Shown one piece after another: positions 22,174 to 34,740 of a DNA stretch of 64,000 nt. Origin of the DNA: Sipunculus nudus (Eukaryota > Annelida > Sipuncula > Golfingiida > Sipunculidae); NCBI GenBank assembly GCA_026874595.1, contig CM049307.1, forward strand, positions 98,298,830 to 98,362,829, read 5' to 3'. Each line of letters starts with the position of its first letter. The first letter of the stretch is position 1. A program made the translations under genes and the position numbers. The notes under the pieces were generated by a model, which saw nothing but the letters and a program-made list of their open reading frames with translations, was not told the DNA's origin and did no database searches.

Positions 22174-22798
22174 CAGCAATCATTATTGTGCCATATCTCC
22201 AAAACTATACACACTGTCACAACATTGATTGCAGAATCTGATACTAGATTTAATGCGTTTTCCTCCTAGGGACTCTGTCATATTCTTCCATTACCATGGG
22301 TACCTAATATACGTTCAATTATATTCTTCTTTTTCTTAAAATTCAAAATATGCAGTTTTATTCTAATAGACGGTTTTCTATTCTCCATGACAGGAGTACA
22401 TGGCCTTCACATGGCGTTTTTTCCCGTATGTCCGTCTGTTTGTCTGTCTACTCATCTGCGACTTTTGAAAATCAGCATAACCACACGAAATTGTGCTTCT
22501 GTTTCCGCCATAATTGGGGTAATTCATTTTTTCCAAACGTAACCTGACTGTCTGCTGTATGTTGTATCCTAGTTTGACTTTCTTATTTCCGCTTCCGGCA
22601 AGCGTTCGACCTCTGGTCGTCTAGTTTGTTTGTTTGTTTGTTTGTCTGTTTGTCCGCACGCTACAGGTCGCAATTTTGCAGCAATTGATCTGAAACTTAT
22701 AGGTCAAGTGTAAAATCGGTATCCCTCGGAGCCTATTGTTTTTGGCCTTGATCGGTCCAAGGGCAAGGTCACGGTTCTTGGCAAACACTGGCGACTAT

Positions 22799-25044
22799 GT
22801 CATGATTACATCTTGCACTTGTTTTTATGGGTTACAGGTATGTTGATTTTTATACATTCAGAAGTATTTTTCCATGATAACCAGGCTTTTAATAGTTCGG
22901 CCGATTTATGGGTTGTTTAAAAGTATTTTTTTTTTCAAAAGGAAGCCCGGGGGAATTTCACACACTTCTAAGGGTCCTCAATCGCTTTGGGCCTTTGAAA
23001 ACCCCGCCGATTTTGCAGAATCTACTAATCAGTCGCTCGTTCATACGTGCACGTTTCATGTAAAACATTGTCATGGTTCAGAAACACCAGGCGAGTGGCA
23101 GAACAACTGCATACGAATTGCATACTCGGGGACAAGGGAATAGCCCCTTATGATTATTCATTTGTGGAACTGTGATTATGGCACTTAGGTAAAAATATAT
23201 CTTGATGATTCCGATTACCTCCAAAAATGTCATGGATTGTGATTGCAGTTTTACTCTACCCCTCTACAAATTTTCAGCAAAATCTATATATTTCATTGTG
23301 CGTTAATTTGCTGACAGACAATGCAACGAACCAAGGCTGAAGTGGTTTCTTTGCTAAATCAATCTGCTTTCTTTTTTTCAGGGAGAGTTGTCAATTTTGC
23401 ATCAGACCTGCTTATTCCATGACAATTTACAGTACTTAAACAAAAAAATTAATACTGTTGGAATATATTTTTCTGGGCCTATCTTTTTTTTTACATTGGC
23501 AGCTATACGTTTCGCGTACAAGAGTTTTCAACGACATATGCATGTGTATATAAATAACGCATGTGTCTGTTAACATGCCTTAGACTATACCCTCAGCTGA
23601 CTACACTGAATAAACAACTTGTTTCACAATGTCGCCTGAGCTTCATATATTCTTCAAGAATGCTTCTTTAAACAATCGTTTACAATATTTCCCAAGCAAT
23701 AAAGCTGACTGCCTATGTTGTTTATTGGAAAAAGAACTTCTCACATAAAAAAAAATTGTACACCCGGTATATGCCTCACTTCTCTTTCCAAAATTTATTT
23801 ATTTATGTGACATTTCTGGAATAGAATAATTTTTGTTTCTATGTTGATATTTAGGGGAGGGTGTTCCTGGAGAATTCTAAAAGAGGTAATCGTTATATCA
23901 TTTAAGTGAAACGCATGACAAAAGTTCCCGCAAAAGCCTACAAAAAACTACAAAAATATGCATCAGATAGAGTCGTGGATTTTCCAAGGGTGCAGCTAGC
24001 CTTATATATTCCTCGGTGTACGTTGAGTATATAATTTAATAATTATTTTTGGCCATGATTTCGGACAGCTGTTAAAAGAAGTAAACATGAGATGTCCTCT
24101 GATTTAGCTAATTGGAACAGCTCCAAAATTAGTGCTCAGTGCCCTGGATTGTTTACTGCTTCTGCCAAAGAACTACCTTTATTGCACTAAGAGCAATGAA
24201 GTGTTGTCATGGCGAAGTGAAAGCAAGCCCCCGCTCCCTGACACGATACCAGCGCTGAGTCACAGCTAAGATAACATCGCAGTTACTTTTCTTTTGGTGC
24301 AGTGATCCTTCAAATTCATGATATATTAATATGTACAAATTTATTTGTGCCTCTTTTTATAATATATTTTTGAAATACTTATTATGTATTTCCATATTTC
24401 CTCTGCTTTACACTAATTAGTGAGATATATCCTCGATAAAAGTCAGACTTAAAATACTACAAAGAAAACTTTAGAAAATTCATTGTCCGAAAAAATCTTC
24501 ATCTTACATACTTCTAATTAAATAACGTTGATATATATGAGAACTCAAGTGATAAATAAAAGTGATATTTACAAACCCCTTATATCATTACAAAATAATA
24601 TTAATACTCATGATCCAAGATTCATGATGAGTCCTTTTGTGAAATCAATTTATATTAATATAACCTTTTTTTGTGACACCCGTTTTTTTTTTTTGCCTGT
24701 AGCCATGATCACTTCGCACCTTACCCAAAATTTTGTAGCCAAAGACAAAGACAATGTTTAATGGCGAGTTTTGTAACATTGTTCAAATTTAAATTCCATG
24801 GATTCACCACATGCTTCCGATTACATTGAAGATTGTCAGTCTAGTCTTCTTTAAGCCTCCTAACTCAGTAACAATTTATTAAAATATTAAATATGACTAT
24901 CTTTTTTCGCTAATTCTTATATAGACTCATATTTTTTATTAAGGAGCTACAACTTTCCGGGTCAATTTAACTTTTTGGCCTAGTCTACTTTTGGTCTTAC
25001 TTTCCACGTATAAATAATGCAAAATATATACCTAACATTCAGTG
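22799..25044. other. Non-coding stretch, nothing recognised
   Basis: AT-rich. Open frames at 22874-23143, 23388-23573 and 24528-24761 resemble nothing known and are near chance length. Confidence 0.5.
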
Positions 25045-27137
25045 TACCTGTTAACATAATTGCCTTTTAAGATAGAGGATCTGTTAACACGGCCTGTTAG
25101 AACAGTTGGCATGTTAAACATAGAGGGTCTGTTAATATAGAGGGTCTGCTAAAATAGTCGATTTATAAACATAGTCGACCTGTTAACATAGTGGGTTTGT
25201 TAACATAATTGGTCTGATAATGAAGTAGGTCCGTAACATAGTGGGTCTGTTAACATTGAGCGTCTGATAACATGGTGGGTTTGATAACATATTGAGCCTG
25301 TTACCATAGGGGGCCTGTAAAATAGTGTGTCTGTTACCATAGTGGGTATATTACAATAGTGGGTCGGTAAACATTGCAAGTCTGTTATTATGGTGGACCT
25401 GCTGAAATGGTGGGCCAGTTAACATTGTTTGTCTGTTAACATAGTGGGTCTATTTGCAAAGTATGTCTGTTACCATAATGGGTCTGTTAACATAGTGGAT
25501 CTGTTATCACATTGGAAATGTTACCATAGTGCTTCTGTTAACACAGCGGGCCTTTTAACATAGTGAGATTGTCAACATAGTGGGTCTGTTACCATCACGG
25601 GCCTATTACGATAGTGCGTCTGTTACCATACTGGGCCTTTTACGAGAGTGCGTCTGTTACCATATTGGCCTGTAAACATTACAGTTCTATTAACATAGTG
25701 GGCCTGTTGCATGGGACTATACTATAGTGTGTCAGTTATCATAGTGGGCCTGTTACGTTAGTGGATATGTCAACATAGTGGTTCTGTTAACATAGCGGGC
25801 CTGTTATCACGGTGGGCCCGTTTCCATGTCTGGCCTGTTAACATAGTGGGTCTATTTGCAAAGTATGTCTGTTACCATAATGGGCCTGTTAACATAGTGG
25901 ATCTGTTATCACATTGGACATGTTACCATAGTGGTTCTGTTAACACAGCAGGCCTTTTAACATAGTAAGATTGTCAACATAGTGGGTCTGTTACCATCAC
26001 GGGCCTATTACGATAGTGCGTCTGTTACCATATTGGCCTGTAAACATTACAGTTCTATTAACATAGTGGGCCTGTTACATAGTGGGACTATACTATAGTG
26101 TGTCAGTTATCATAGTGGGCCTGTTCAGATAGTTGATATGTCAACAAAGTGGTTCTGTTAACATAGCGGGTCTGTTAACATGCTGACCTGTTGACATACT
26201 GGGCCTTTTAGCAAAGTAGGAATGTTACAATAGTTGGCCTGTCACCATAGTGGGCCTGTTACCATACTTGGCCTGATAACATAGTGGGCCTGTTAGCAAA
26301 GTAGGAATGTTCCAGTAGTTGGCCTGTCACCATAGTGGGTCTGTTAACAAAGTGGGTCATTTTACATAGTCCGTGTCTGTTAATATAGTGGGCCTGTTAC
26401 CATAGTTGGCCTATTACCATAATGCGTCGATATTACCATAGTTAACATAGTGGGCCTGTAAAGACAGTGGATATGTAAACATAGTTGGTTTGTTAACATT
26501 ATGGTTTTGTTAACATGGTGTGCCTGTTACCATAGTAGGTCTATACCATAGTGCGCCTGTTGACATCGTGGGCCAGTTATCATAGTGGGCCCCTTAACCT
26601 AGCGGGTATGCCAACATAGTGGGCCTATTACAATAGCGTATCAGTTACCATAGTGGGCATGTTACCATTGCTGGTCTGTTAACATAGTGGAATAAACATA
26701 GTGAGTCTTTTAACTTATTGGCCCTATTTACATAGTGGGTCTGTTAACAAAGTGGGGCTGTTAACATAGTGTGTCTGTTACCGTAGTGGGTATATTACAA
26801 TTGTGAGTCGGTAAACATTGCAGGCCTGTTAACATAGTTGGCATGTTAACATGGTGGATCTTTTAACATAGCGGGTCTGTTAACATAGTGGGCCCGTTTC
26901 CTTAGTGGGCCTGTTGCAATTGTTGGCATGTTAACATGGTGGGTCTTTTAACATAGCGGGTCTGTAAACATAGTGAGTCTGTTAACTTAGTGGACCTTTT
27001 ATCATAGTGAGTCTGTTCACATAGAGGGTCTGTTAAAATAGCGGACCTGTAATCATAGTTTGCCTGTTATCATAGTCGGTCTGTAAGCATAGTCGGCCTG
27101 TTAACAAGATGGGCCTGATAACATAGTCGGCCTGTTA
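25045..27137. repeat. 17-bp degenerate minisatellite, about 120 copies
   Basis: Units like CTGTTAACATAGTGGGC repeat every 17 bp with many substitutions and small indels. A higher-order duplication is visible: 25441-25805 recurs at 25843-26172, about 402 bp away, sharing rare variants such as TCTATTTGCAAAGTATG and TATCACATTGGA. No long frame spans it because stop codons recur in all frames. Confidence 0.9.
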
Positions 27138-27339
27138 AGCGAGCCAATTATTCTCGATCCCTGTGATATAAATCGTAATTTTATCTCTTTCCGTCCAAAA
27201 TTTATGAGGGCATATTTCTCCATATTTCATGATACTAAGTTTTTATGTCTCATGTATGAATTTCTTGACGGATATTACACACAATTGGAGAAAGGTTGAG
27301 CTATGAAGAATCATGAGTTATGATGTGTTTTTTTTTCTG
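27138..27339. other. Unique spacer between two satellites
   Basis: About 200 bp of non-repetitive AT-rich sequence separates the 17-bp and 49-bp arrays. No feature was seen. Confidence 0.6.
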
Positions 27340-30300
27340 TCCCCATGAAAGAACTTTCACAAGTACTGTCATTAAGGATTGGACCCTGTTTCAATGAAAG
27401 AACTTCAACAGGTCCTGTCATTTAGTGTAGGACCCTGTCCCCATGAAAGAACTTTCACAAGTACTGTCATTAAGGATAGGACCCTGTCCCCATGAAAGAA
27501 CTTTCACAAGTACTGTCATTAAGGATTGGACCCTGTTTCAATGAAAGAACTTCCACAGGTCCTGTCATTTAGGGTAGGACCCTGTCTCCATGAAAGTACT
27601 TCCATAGGTACTGTGATTAAGGGTAGGACCCTGTCTCAATAAAAGAACTTCTACTGGTACTCTCATTTAGGGTAAGACCCTTTCCCCATGAAAGAACTTC
27701 CACAGGTATTGTGATTAAGGGTAGGACCCTGTCCCCATTATAGAACTGCCATTGGTACTGTTATTTAGGGTAGGAACCTGTCCCCATAAAAGAAGTGCCA
27801 CTGGTACCCTTATTTAGGGTAGGACCCTGTCCCCATAAAAGAATTGCCACTGGTACCCTTATTTAGGGTAGGACCCTGCCCCCATAAGAGAATTGCCACT
27901 GGTACCCTTATTTAGAGTAGGACCCTGTCCCCATAAAAGAAGTGCCACTGGTACCCTTATTTAGGGTAGGACCCTGTCCCCATGAAAGAAGTGCCTCTGG
28001 TGCCCTTATTTAGGGTAGGACCCTGTCCCCATAAAAGAAGTGCCACTGGTGCCCTTATTTAGGGTAGGACTCTGTCCCCATAAAAGAAGTGCCACTGGTA
28101 CCCTTATTTAGGGTAGGACCCTGTCCCCTTAAAAGAAGTGCCACTGGTACCCTTATTTAGGGTAGGACCCTGTCCCCATAAAAGAAGTGCCACTGGTATC
28201 CTTATTTAGGCTAGGACCCTGTCCCCATAAAAGAAGTGCCACTGGTACCCTTATTTAGGCTAGGACCCTGTCCCCATAAAAGAAGTGCCACTGGTACCCT
28301 TATTTAGGCTAGGACCCTGTCCCCATAAAAGAAGTGCCACTGGTACCCTTATTTAGGCTAGGACCCTGTCCCCATAAAAGAAGTGCCACTGGTACCCTTA
28401 TTTAGGGTAGGACCCTGTCCCCATAAAAGAAGTGCCACTGGTACCCTTATTTAAGGGTGGGACACTGTCCCCATAAAAGAAGTGCCACTGGTACCCTTAT
28501 TTAGGGTAGGACCCTGTCCCCATAAAAGAAGTGCCACTGGTACCCTTATTTAGGGTAGGACCCTGTCCCTATAAAAGCAGTGCCACTGGTACTCTTATTT
28601 AGGGTAGGACCCTGTCCCCATAAAAGAAGTGCCACTGGTATCCTTATTTAGGGTAGGACTCTGTCCCCATAAAAGAAGTGCCACTGGTACCCTTATTTAG
28701 GCTAGGACCCTGTCCCCATAAAAGAAGTGCCACTGGTATCCTTATTTAGGCTAGGACCCTGTCCCCATAAAAGAAGTGCCACTGGTACCCTTATTTAGGC
28801 TAGAACCCTGTCCCCATAAAAGAAGTGCCACTGGTATCCTTATTTAGGGTAGGATCCTGTCCCCATAAAAGAAGTGCCACTGGTATCCTTATTTAGGGTA
28901 GGACCCTGTCCCCATAAAAGAAGTGCCACTGGTACCCTTATTTAGGGTAGGACCCTGTCCCCATAAAAGAAGTGCCACTGGTACCCTTATTTAGGGTAGG
29001 ACTCTGTCCCCATAAAAGAAGTGCCACTGGTACGCTTATTTAGGGTAGGACCTTGTCCCCATAAAAGAAGTGCCACTGGTATCCTTATTTAGGGTAGGAC
29101 CCTGTCCCCATAAAAGAAGTGCCACTGGTATCCTTATTTAGGGTAGGACCCTGTCCCCATAAAAGAAGTGCCACTGGTTCCCTTATTTAGGCTAGGACCC
29201 TGTCCCCATAAAAGAAGTGCCACTGGTACCCTTATTTAGGGTAGGACCCTGTCCCCATAAAAGAAGTGCCACTGGTACCCTTATTTAGGCTAGGACTCTG
29301 TCCCCATAAAAGAAGTGCCACTGGTACCCTTATTTACGGTAGGACCCTGTCCCCATAAAAGAAGTGCCACTGGTACCCTTATTTAGGCTAGGACCCTGTC
29401 CCCATAAAAGAAGTGCCACTGGTACCCTTATTTAGGCTAGGACCCTGTCCCCATAAAAGAATGCCACTGGTACCCTTATTTAGGGTAGGACCCTGTCCCC
29501 ATAAAAGAAGTGCCACTGGTATCCTTATTTAGGGTAGGACCCTGTCCCCATAAAAGAAGTGCCACTGGTACCCTTATTTAGGGTAAGACCCTGTCCCCCC
29601 CCAAAAAATGGCACTGGTACCCTTATTTAGGGTAGGACTCTGTCCCCATAAAAGAAGTGCCACTGGTACCCTTATTTAGGGTAGGACCCTGTCCCCATAA
29701 AAGAAGTGCCACTGGTATCCTTATTTAGGGTAGGAACCTGTCCCCATAAAAGAAGTGCCACTGGTACCCTTATTTAGGGTAGGACCCTGTCCCCATAAAA
29801 GAAGTGCCACTGGTACCCTTATTTAGGGTAGGACTCTGTCCCCATAAAAGAAGTGCCACTGGTACCCTTATTTAGGGTAGGACCCTGTCCCCATAAAAGA
29901 AGTGCCTCTGGTATCCTTATTTAGGGTAGGACCCTGTCCCCATAAAAGAAGTGCCACTGGTACCCTTATTTAGGCTAGGACCCTGTCCCCATAAAAGAAG
30001 TGCCACTGGTACCCTTATTTAGGCTAGGACTCTGTCCCCATAAAAGAAGTGCCACTGGTACCCTTATTTAGGCTAGGACCCTGTCCCCATAAAAGAAGTG
30101 CCACTGGTACCCTTATTTAGGCTAGGACCCTGTCCCCATAAAAGAAGTGCCACTGGTACCCTTATTTAGGGTAGGACCCTGTCCCCATAAAAGAAGTGCC
30201 ACTGGTACCCTTATTTAGGGTAGGACCCTGTCCCCATAAAAGAAGTGCCACTGGTACCCTTATTTAGGGTAGGACCCTGTCCCCATAAAAGAAGTGCCAC

Positions 30301-31907
30301 TGGTACCCTTATTTAGGCTAGGACCCTGTCCCCATAAAAGAAGTGCCACTGGTACCCTTATTTAGGGTAGGACCCTGTCCCCCCAAAAAAAGTGGCACTG
30401 GTACCCTTATTTAGGGTAGGACCCTGTCCCCATAAAAGAAGTGCCACTGGTACCCTTATTTAGGGTAGGACCCTGTCCCCATAAAAGAAGTGCCACTGGT
30501 ACCCTTATTTAGGCTAGGACCCTGTCCCCATAAAAAAAGTGTCACTGGTATCCTTATTTAGGGTAGGACCCTGTCCCCATAAAAGAAGTGCCACTGGTAC
30601 CCTTATTTAGGCCAGGACCCTGTCCCCATAAAAGAAGTGCCACTGGTACCCTTATTTAGGGTAGGACTCTGTCCCCATAAAAGAAGTGCCACTGGTACCC
30701 TTATTTAGGGTAGGACCCTGTCCCCATAAAAGAAGTGCCACTGGTACCCTTATTTAGGGTAGGACCCTGTCCCCATAAAAGAAGTGCCACTGGTACCCTT
30801 ATTTAGGCCAGGACCCTGTCCCCATAAAAGAAGTGCCACTGGTACCCTTATTTAGGGTAGGACTCTGTCCCCATAAAAGAAGTGCCACTGGTACCCTTAT
30901 TTAGGGTAGGACCCTGTCCCCATAAAAGAAGTGCCACTGGTACCCTTATTTAGGGTAGGACCCTGTCCCCATAAAAGAAGTGCCACTGGTACCCTTATTT
31001 AGGCTAGGACCCTGTCCCCATAAAAGAAGTGCCACTGGTACCCTTATTTAGGGTAGGACTCTGTCCCCATAAAAGAAGTGCCACTGGTACCCTTATTTAG
31101 GGTAGGACCCTGTCCCCATAAAAGAAGTGCCACTGGTACCCTTATTTAGGGTAGGACCCTGTCCCCATAAAAGAAGTGCCACTGATACCCTTATTTAGGG
31201 TAGGACCCTGTCCCCATAAAAGAAGTGCCACTGGTAACCTTATTTAGGGTAGGACCCTGTCCCCATAAAAGAAGTGCCACTGGTACCCTTATTTAGGGTA
31301 GGACGCTGTCCCCATAAAAGAAGTGCCACTGGTACCCTTATTTAGGGTAGGACCCTGTCCCCATAAAAGAAGTGCCACTGGTACCCTTATTTAGGGTAGG
31401 ACCCTGTCCCCATAAAAGAAGTGCCACTGGTACCCTTATTTAGGGTAGGACCCTGTCCCCATAAAAGAAGTGCCACTGGTACCCTTATTTAGGCTAGGAC
31501 CCTGTCCCCATAAAAGAAGTGCCACTGGTACCCTTATTTAGGGTAGGACTCTGTCCCCATAAAAGAAGTGCCACTGGTACCCTTATTTAGGGTAGGACCC
31601 TGTCCCCATAAAAGAAGTGCCACTGGTACCCTTATTTAGGGTAGGACCCTGTCCCCATAAAAGAAGTGCCACTGATACCCTTATTTAGGGTAGGACCCTG
31701 TCCCCATAAAAGAAGTGCCACTGGTAACCTTATTTAGGGTAGGACCCTGTCCCCATAAAAGAAGTGCCACTGGTACCCTTATTTAGGGTAGGACGCTGTC
31801 CCCATAAAAGAAGTGCCACTGGTACCCTTATTTAGGGTAGGACCCTGTCCCCATAAAAGAAGTGCCACTGGTACCCTTATTTAGGGTAGGACCCTGTCCC
31901 CATAAAG
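27340..31907. repeat. 49-bp satellite array, about 93 copies
   Basis: The unit, read from GACCCTGTCCCCATAAAAGA, continues through GTGCCACTGGTACCC and TTATTTAGGGTAG. Copies at the left edge (27340-27780) are clearly diverged (CATGAAAGAACTTTCACAAG). Most copies further right are nearly identical, and the right edge ends abruptly with a canonical unit at 31907. Variant positions (GGGTAG or GGCTAG, ACCCTG or ACTCTG, GGTACCC or GGTATCC) show higher-order structure: a four-unit (196-bp) repeat from about 30608 to 31059, and a perfect ten-unit (490-bp) duplication in which markers at 31057, 31185 and 31301 recur at 31547, 31675 and 31791. No coding potential. Confidence 0.95.
31058..31907. repeat. 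490-bp higher-order duplication within the 49-bp satellite
   Basis: Rare variants ACTGATACCC, GGTAACC and GACGCTG occur once each in 31181-31310 and again exactly 490 bp (10 monomers) later. This marks a recent unequal exchange. Confidence 0.85.
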
Positions 31908-33423
31908 GCTGCGAGGTATGGGATCATATCAGTCATGTTAAGCTCACTCGTGAATAACTAATCTTTGGTCGACTTAAAAATATACCTGTTTTGTTATAGT
32001 ATTGGAACTTGACTCGGTGTCAATTTTGACAGACGGTTTCAATAATACAAGATTTCGTCTGTCTGCGTCACCAAGGCTTTTAACTGTCCTCACGGAACTA
32101 ATTATGAAATCTGTTTTGGCTTACAAGGGTTTAACTGCTTATCAATTCCAAAACAGGAAATATTCTATTTTAACTAGAATAAGAGTGATACCCGTCTTGG
32201 TCTCAGTAATTCAAATATCATTCAAAGAGTATAATGTATAACATATAATAATAGTAATTATAACGATAAAAAGAGAATAAAGTATAACATAAAATAATAG
32301 TAATAATAACGATAAAAAGAGAATAATGTATAACATATATCTGATGAAATAATGATAAAGAAGTGCATTCCGACCAACGTGCTGTAAACTGTTCCCTATA
32401 ACATGACCACCCGCTAAAACACCCGCTCTAAGCCTCAGTGCCATTGACATCAGAGACGACTGGCGACGTATTCGCGATAGAAAAACAAGATTATCGCTAG
32501 ACCTCTCTAAAGCCTCGGTCACAACCCGCTGCGGTCACCGCACACTGTGGAGTACGGTATGGTTTTTGGGAACGCAGGTATACTTAACAAGTCAACGACG
32601 AAGTTCGCCGAGCAACACAAGGTATCGGGAGCGTATAAATTGCCTGGCGAAAGTTCCGCCAGATCGTCAGAAATTTCAATGCATGAATTGAAATTCGGTC
32701 GCATTGTTTCGTCGCAAGAAAATACCGGTGAAATGTCAGCGAACCTCGCAGAAACTTTGGAGAGTTATCCCCCCCCCCCCCCCCCCCGCCCCCGCCCCTC
32801 GGCAAAGCATCACACACATGTTTATATATCAAAGCACATGCTTTGTGTCTGCGGTAAGACGCCTTATAAGTATCTGCAAAGTTTCGGCGAACCATCAGTG
32901 ATAAGGGTTTGTTCGGCAAACCTTCCATGATAATTAGCCGAATATCAGCAAAAGGTGCCCTTCCCCCGATTGGTAGAATTTGCATTTGTGCGTTCGCTAT
33001 TTGGTGCAATTTGCTGTTCTTCTAATTTTTCCAGAATTATTACAAGGGCATTTTCTCTGGGGTATATATCCCCCAATTTTTGGCAAGGGGGATGGTCAAT
33101 GTAACCCCCCCCCCCCCCCGTCCATCCTTTTAAGAGAATAATAGTTATATTGCAAATAAAATATATTGATAACTAGAATTATAGAATTATATATTTGGTT
33201 CAATTTATGAGCTTACAATGAAATATTTTATGTAAACCTTGTTTAGAATTAAATGAAAACATAATACCTTATTTTCCAAACCTCATACATTTTCTGCTTT
33301 TGGTTTAGATGTGCAACCAGCAACTGCCAGAGAAATAATGAGGCTGGATCTGAAAATGTTCATTTTCACCATAGGGCATCAACGATTCATCTATGATTTG
33401 TTACAGATGTCTGTGTAATTGTG
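31908..33423. other. Non-coding stretch with 46-bp duplication and C runs
   Basis: Two and a half copies of a 46-bp AT-rich unit (TATAACAT at 32237, 32283 and 32329), and C runs at 32769-32787 and 33105-33119. The more GC-rich segment 32400-32760 carries open frames on both strands (127 codons at 32547, 141 codons at 32584 minus) whose proline/glycine run is the C tract. I recognise no family. Confidence 0.5.
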
Positions 33424-33610
33424 CGCAGGGCTCGCCTGGCCGGGTGCTTGCTCCGTGAAATCCGCAATGGGTTGAACTCTGATGTCTAAAGACACAGCGT
33501 TCGTGCTAATCTGTAATTTTCTGTGCTATTCGCGCTCTATGAGAGGGTGTGTCTTGTTGCGTTCTTTGGATTGTTCGTGAAATGGAAAGTTCTCGGCTTG
33601 AGGCACAAAT
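33424..33610 (+). repeat. Dispersed repeat D, copy 1
   Basis: Shares CTCGCCTGGCC, GACACAGCG, a TTGTTGCGTTCTTT-type block and the ending TCTCGGCTTG with 44910-45065. The spacing is similar, so the two are diverged copies of one unnamed repeat. Confidence 0.6.
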
Positions 33611-34740
33611 CGTAACCACTGGATCTAGAACTTTCTTACCGAACGCAAATATAGGGACAAAAAATGATCTCCATGGAAACCTAGAATTAGGTTAGTGTGA
33701 CCTATATTCTGTAAGCTATGGGGCTCAAAGGTACCCCTCTCCCCCCACCAGAACAATTAAAATTATGATACAAAAGCTCCAGTATCTGAATAATTAATGT
33801 ATTGATCGCCCTGATTCTTTGCATGCATATTGATCATGGAGTGTTTCATAAATTCCTGCAGACTGGTGGCGCCACATATATTTTCCCCGCATTTTCACAG
33901 TTTTCTTTTTTTAGACCTTCAAATGAAGCGGTCTGACGGTTTGTAGGGCACAAACCGTAACTGTTAAATCCTGAAACTTCTAACTGTACATCTATGGTAT
34001 TCCTAGACAAATCTTCGCAGAAACCTGAAATTAAGTCATTGTGACCTATATTTGCGAATTACGGGCCAAAAACATGATTTTAAGCACCCATTGAGTCTGA
34101 TTGGGCACAATTTGTATCCATTTAGGATTAGAATATGCTAACCTGACTTTCAGGGAGGTCCATAATAAATTTCCTTTGAAACCTGAAATTAGGTCACTGT
34201 GACCCCTATCCTCTGAGCTATGGAGCTCGTAAGTACCCCAAGAGTAATTAAACATTTCATTCAAAAACTCCAGTGTCAGAATAACTAATTTATTGATTGC
34301 CATAATAGATTCCATGCATACTGATCATGTGGTGGTTCATCAGTTTCTGCAGACTGGTGGCACCAACTGTATTACTTCTATTTTTTACGCATTATTTCTC
34401 ACTTTTTGAGACCTTCAAATAAAGTGTTCTGGCTGTAAATAGGGCACAAACCATAACCGTTAGACCTAGATATTTTTAATTTTACACCCAGATATGTTAG
34501 GCTAATCGCCCTGGTAACCTGTAATTAGGTCAAGGAAACCTACCTTTTGCGATTTACGGGAACAAACATGATTTTTTTAGCACTCACTGAGTCAGATGGG
34601 GCACAAATTGAAACCGGAAATAATGGCACTGTTACCTATTTTCTGCAAGCTGTGTGTAAGAACATGATTTTTACACTCTGTTAGTCAGAAGGGCACAAAT
34701 GATAGCAGCTGGATGTAGAATAGAATCACTGTGATCTATA
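33611..34740 (+). repeat. About 490-bp tandem repeat, 2.3 copies
   Basis: Blocks recur about 491 bp apart: GACTGGTGGC at 33861 and 34352, GGGCACAAACC upstream of the ACCTGAAATTA.GTCA.TGTGACC block, and CCAGTATCTGAATAA / CCAGTGTCAGAATAA. It includes GGTGGCGCCAC like the array at 48.1-49.4 kb, so the two may be related. Open frames here are fortuitous. Confidence 0.7.

Larger units (their letters stand above)
18602..22798 (+). repeat. 4.2-kb composite repeat block with internal modules
   Basis: It opens with TATAGTCGCCAG twice (18602-18613, 18619-18630) followed by the inverted arm CTGGCGACTATA (18638-18649). CTGGCGACTAT recurs at the far end (22788-22798), so these may be terminal inverted repeats. 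Inside are repeated modules: a GCTTGCCGGAAATC hairpin (18675 and 19594); TGTCTGTTTGTCTG stretches; a GGTCAAGGTCA block; five GGGGGCG- or GATGGTG-centred motifs; GAAAATATGCAGTTTT-type blocks; and TCTCGNNNNATCTCG / TCGTCAAACGAGA blocks at about 19440, 20830, 21285, 21430, 21570 and 21720. Segments near 19020-19450 and 20890-21300 align over about 400 bp. No coding sequence was seen: the 158-codon frame at 18930-19406 lies wholly in these modules. A minus-strand relative is at 4080-4740. Confidence 0.7.

Noticed and set aside
27340-31907. CRISPR-like array
   Set aside because: Monomers are contiguous with no unique spacers; this is a satellite in a eukaryotic context.
27340-31907. Interstitial telomere array
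   Set aside because: TTAGGG occurs once per 49-bp monomer rather than in tandem, so it is not telomeric repeat itself.
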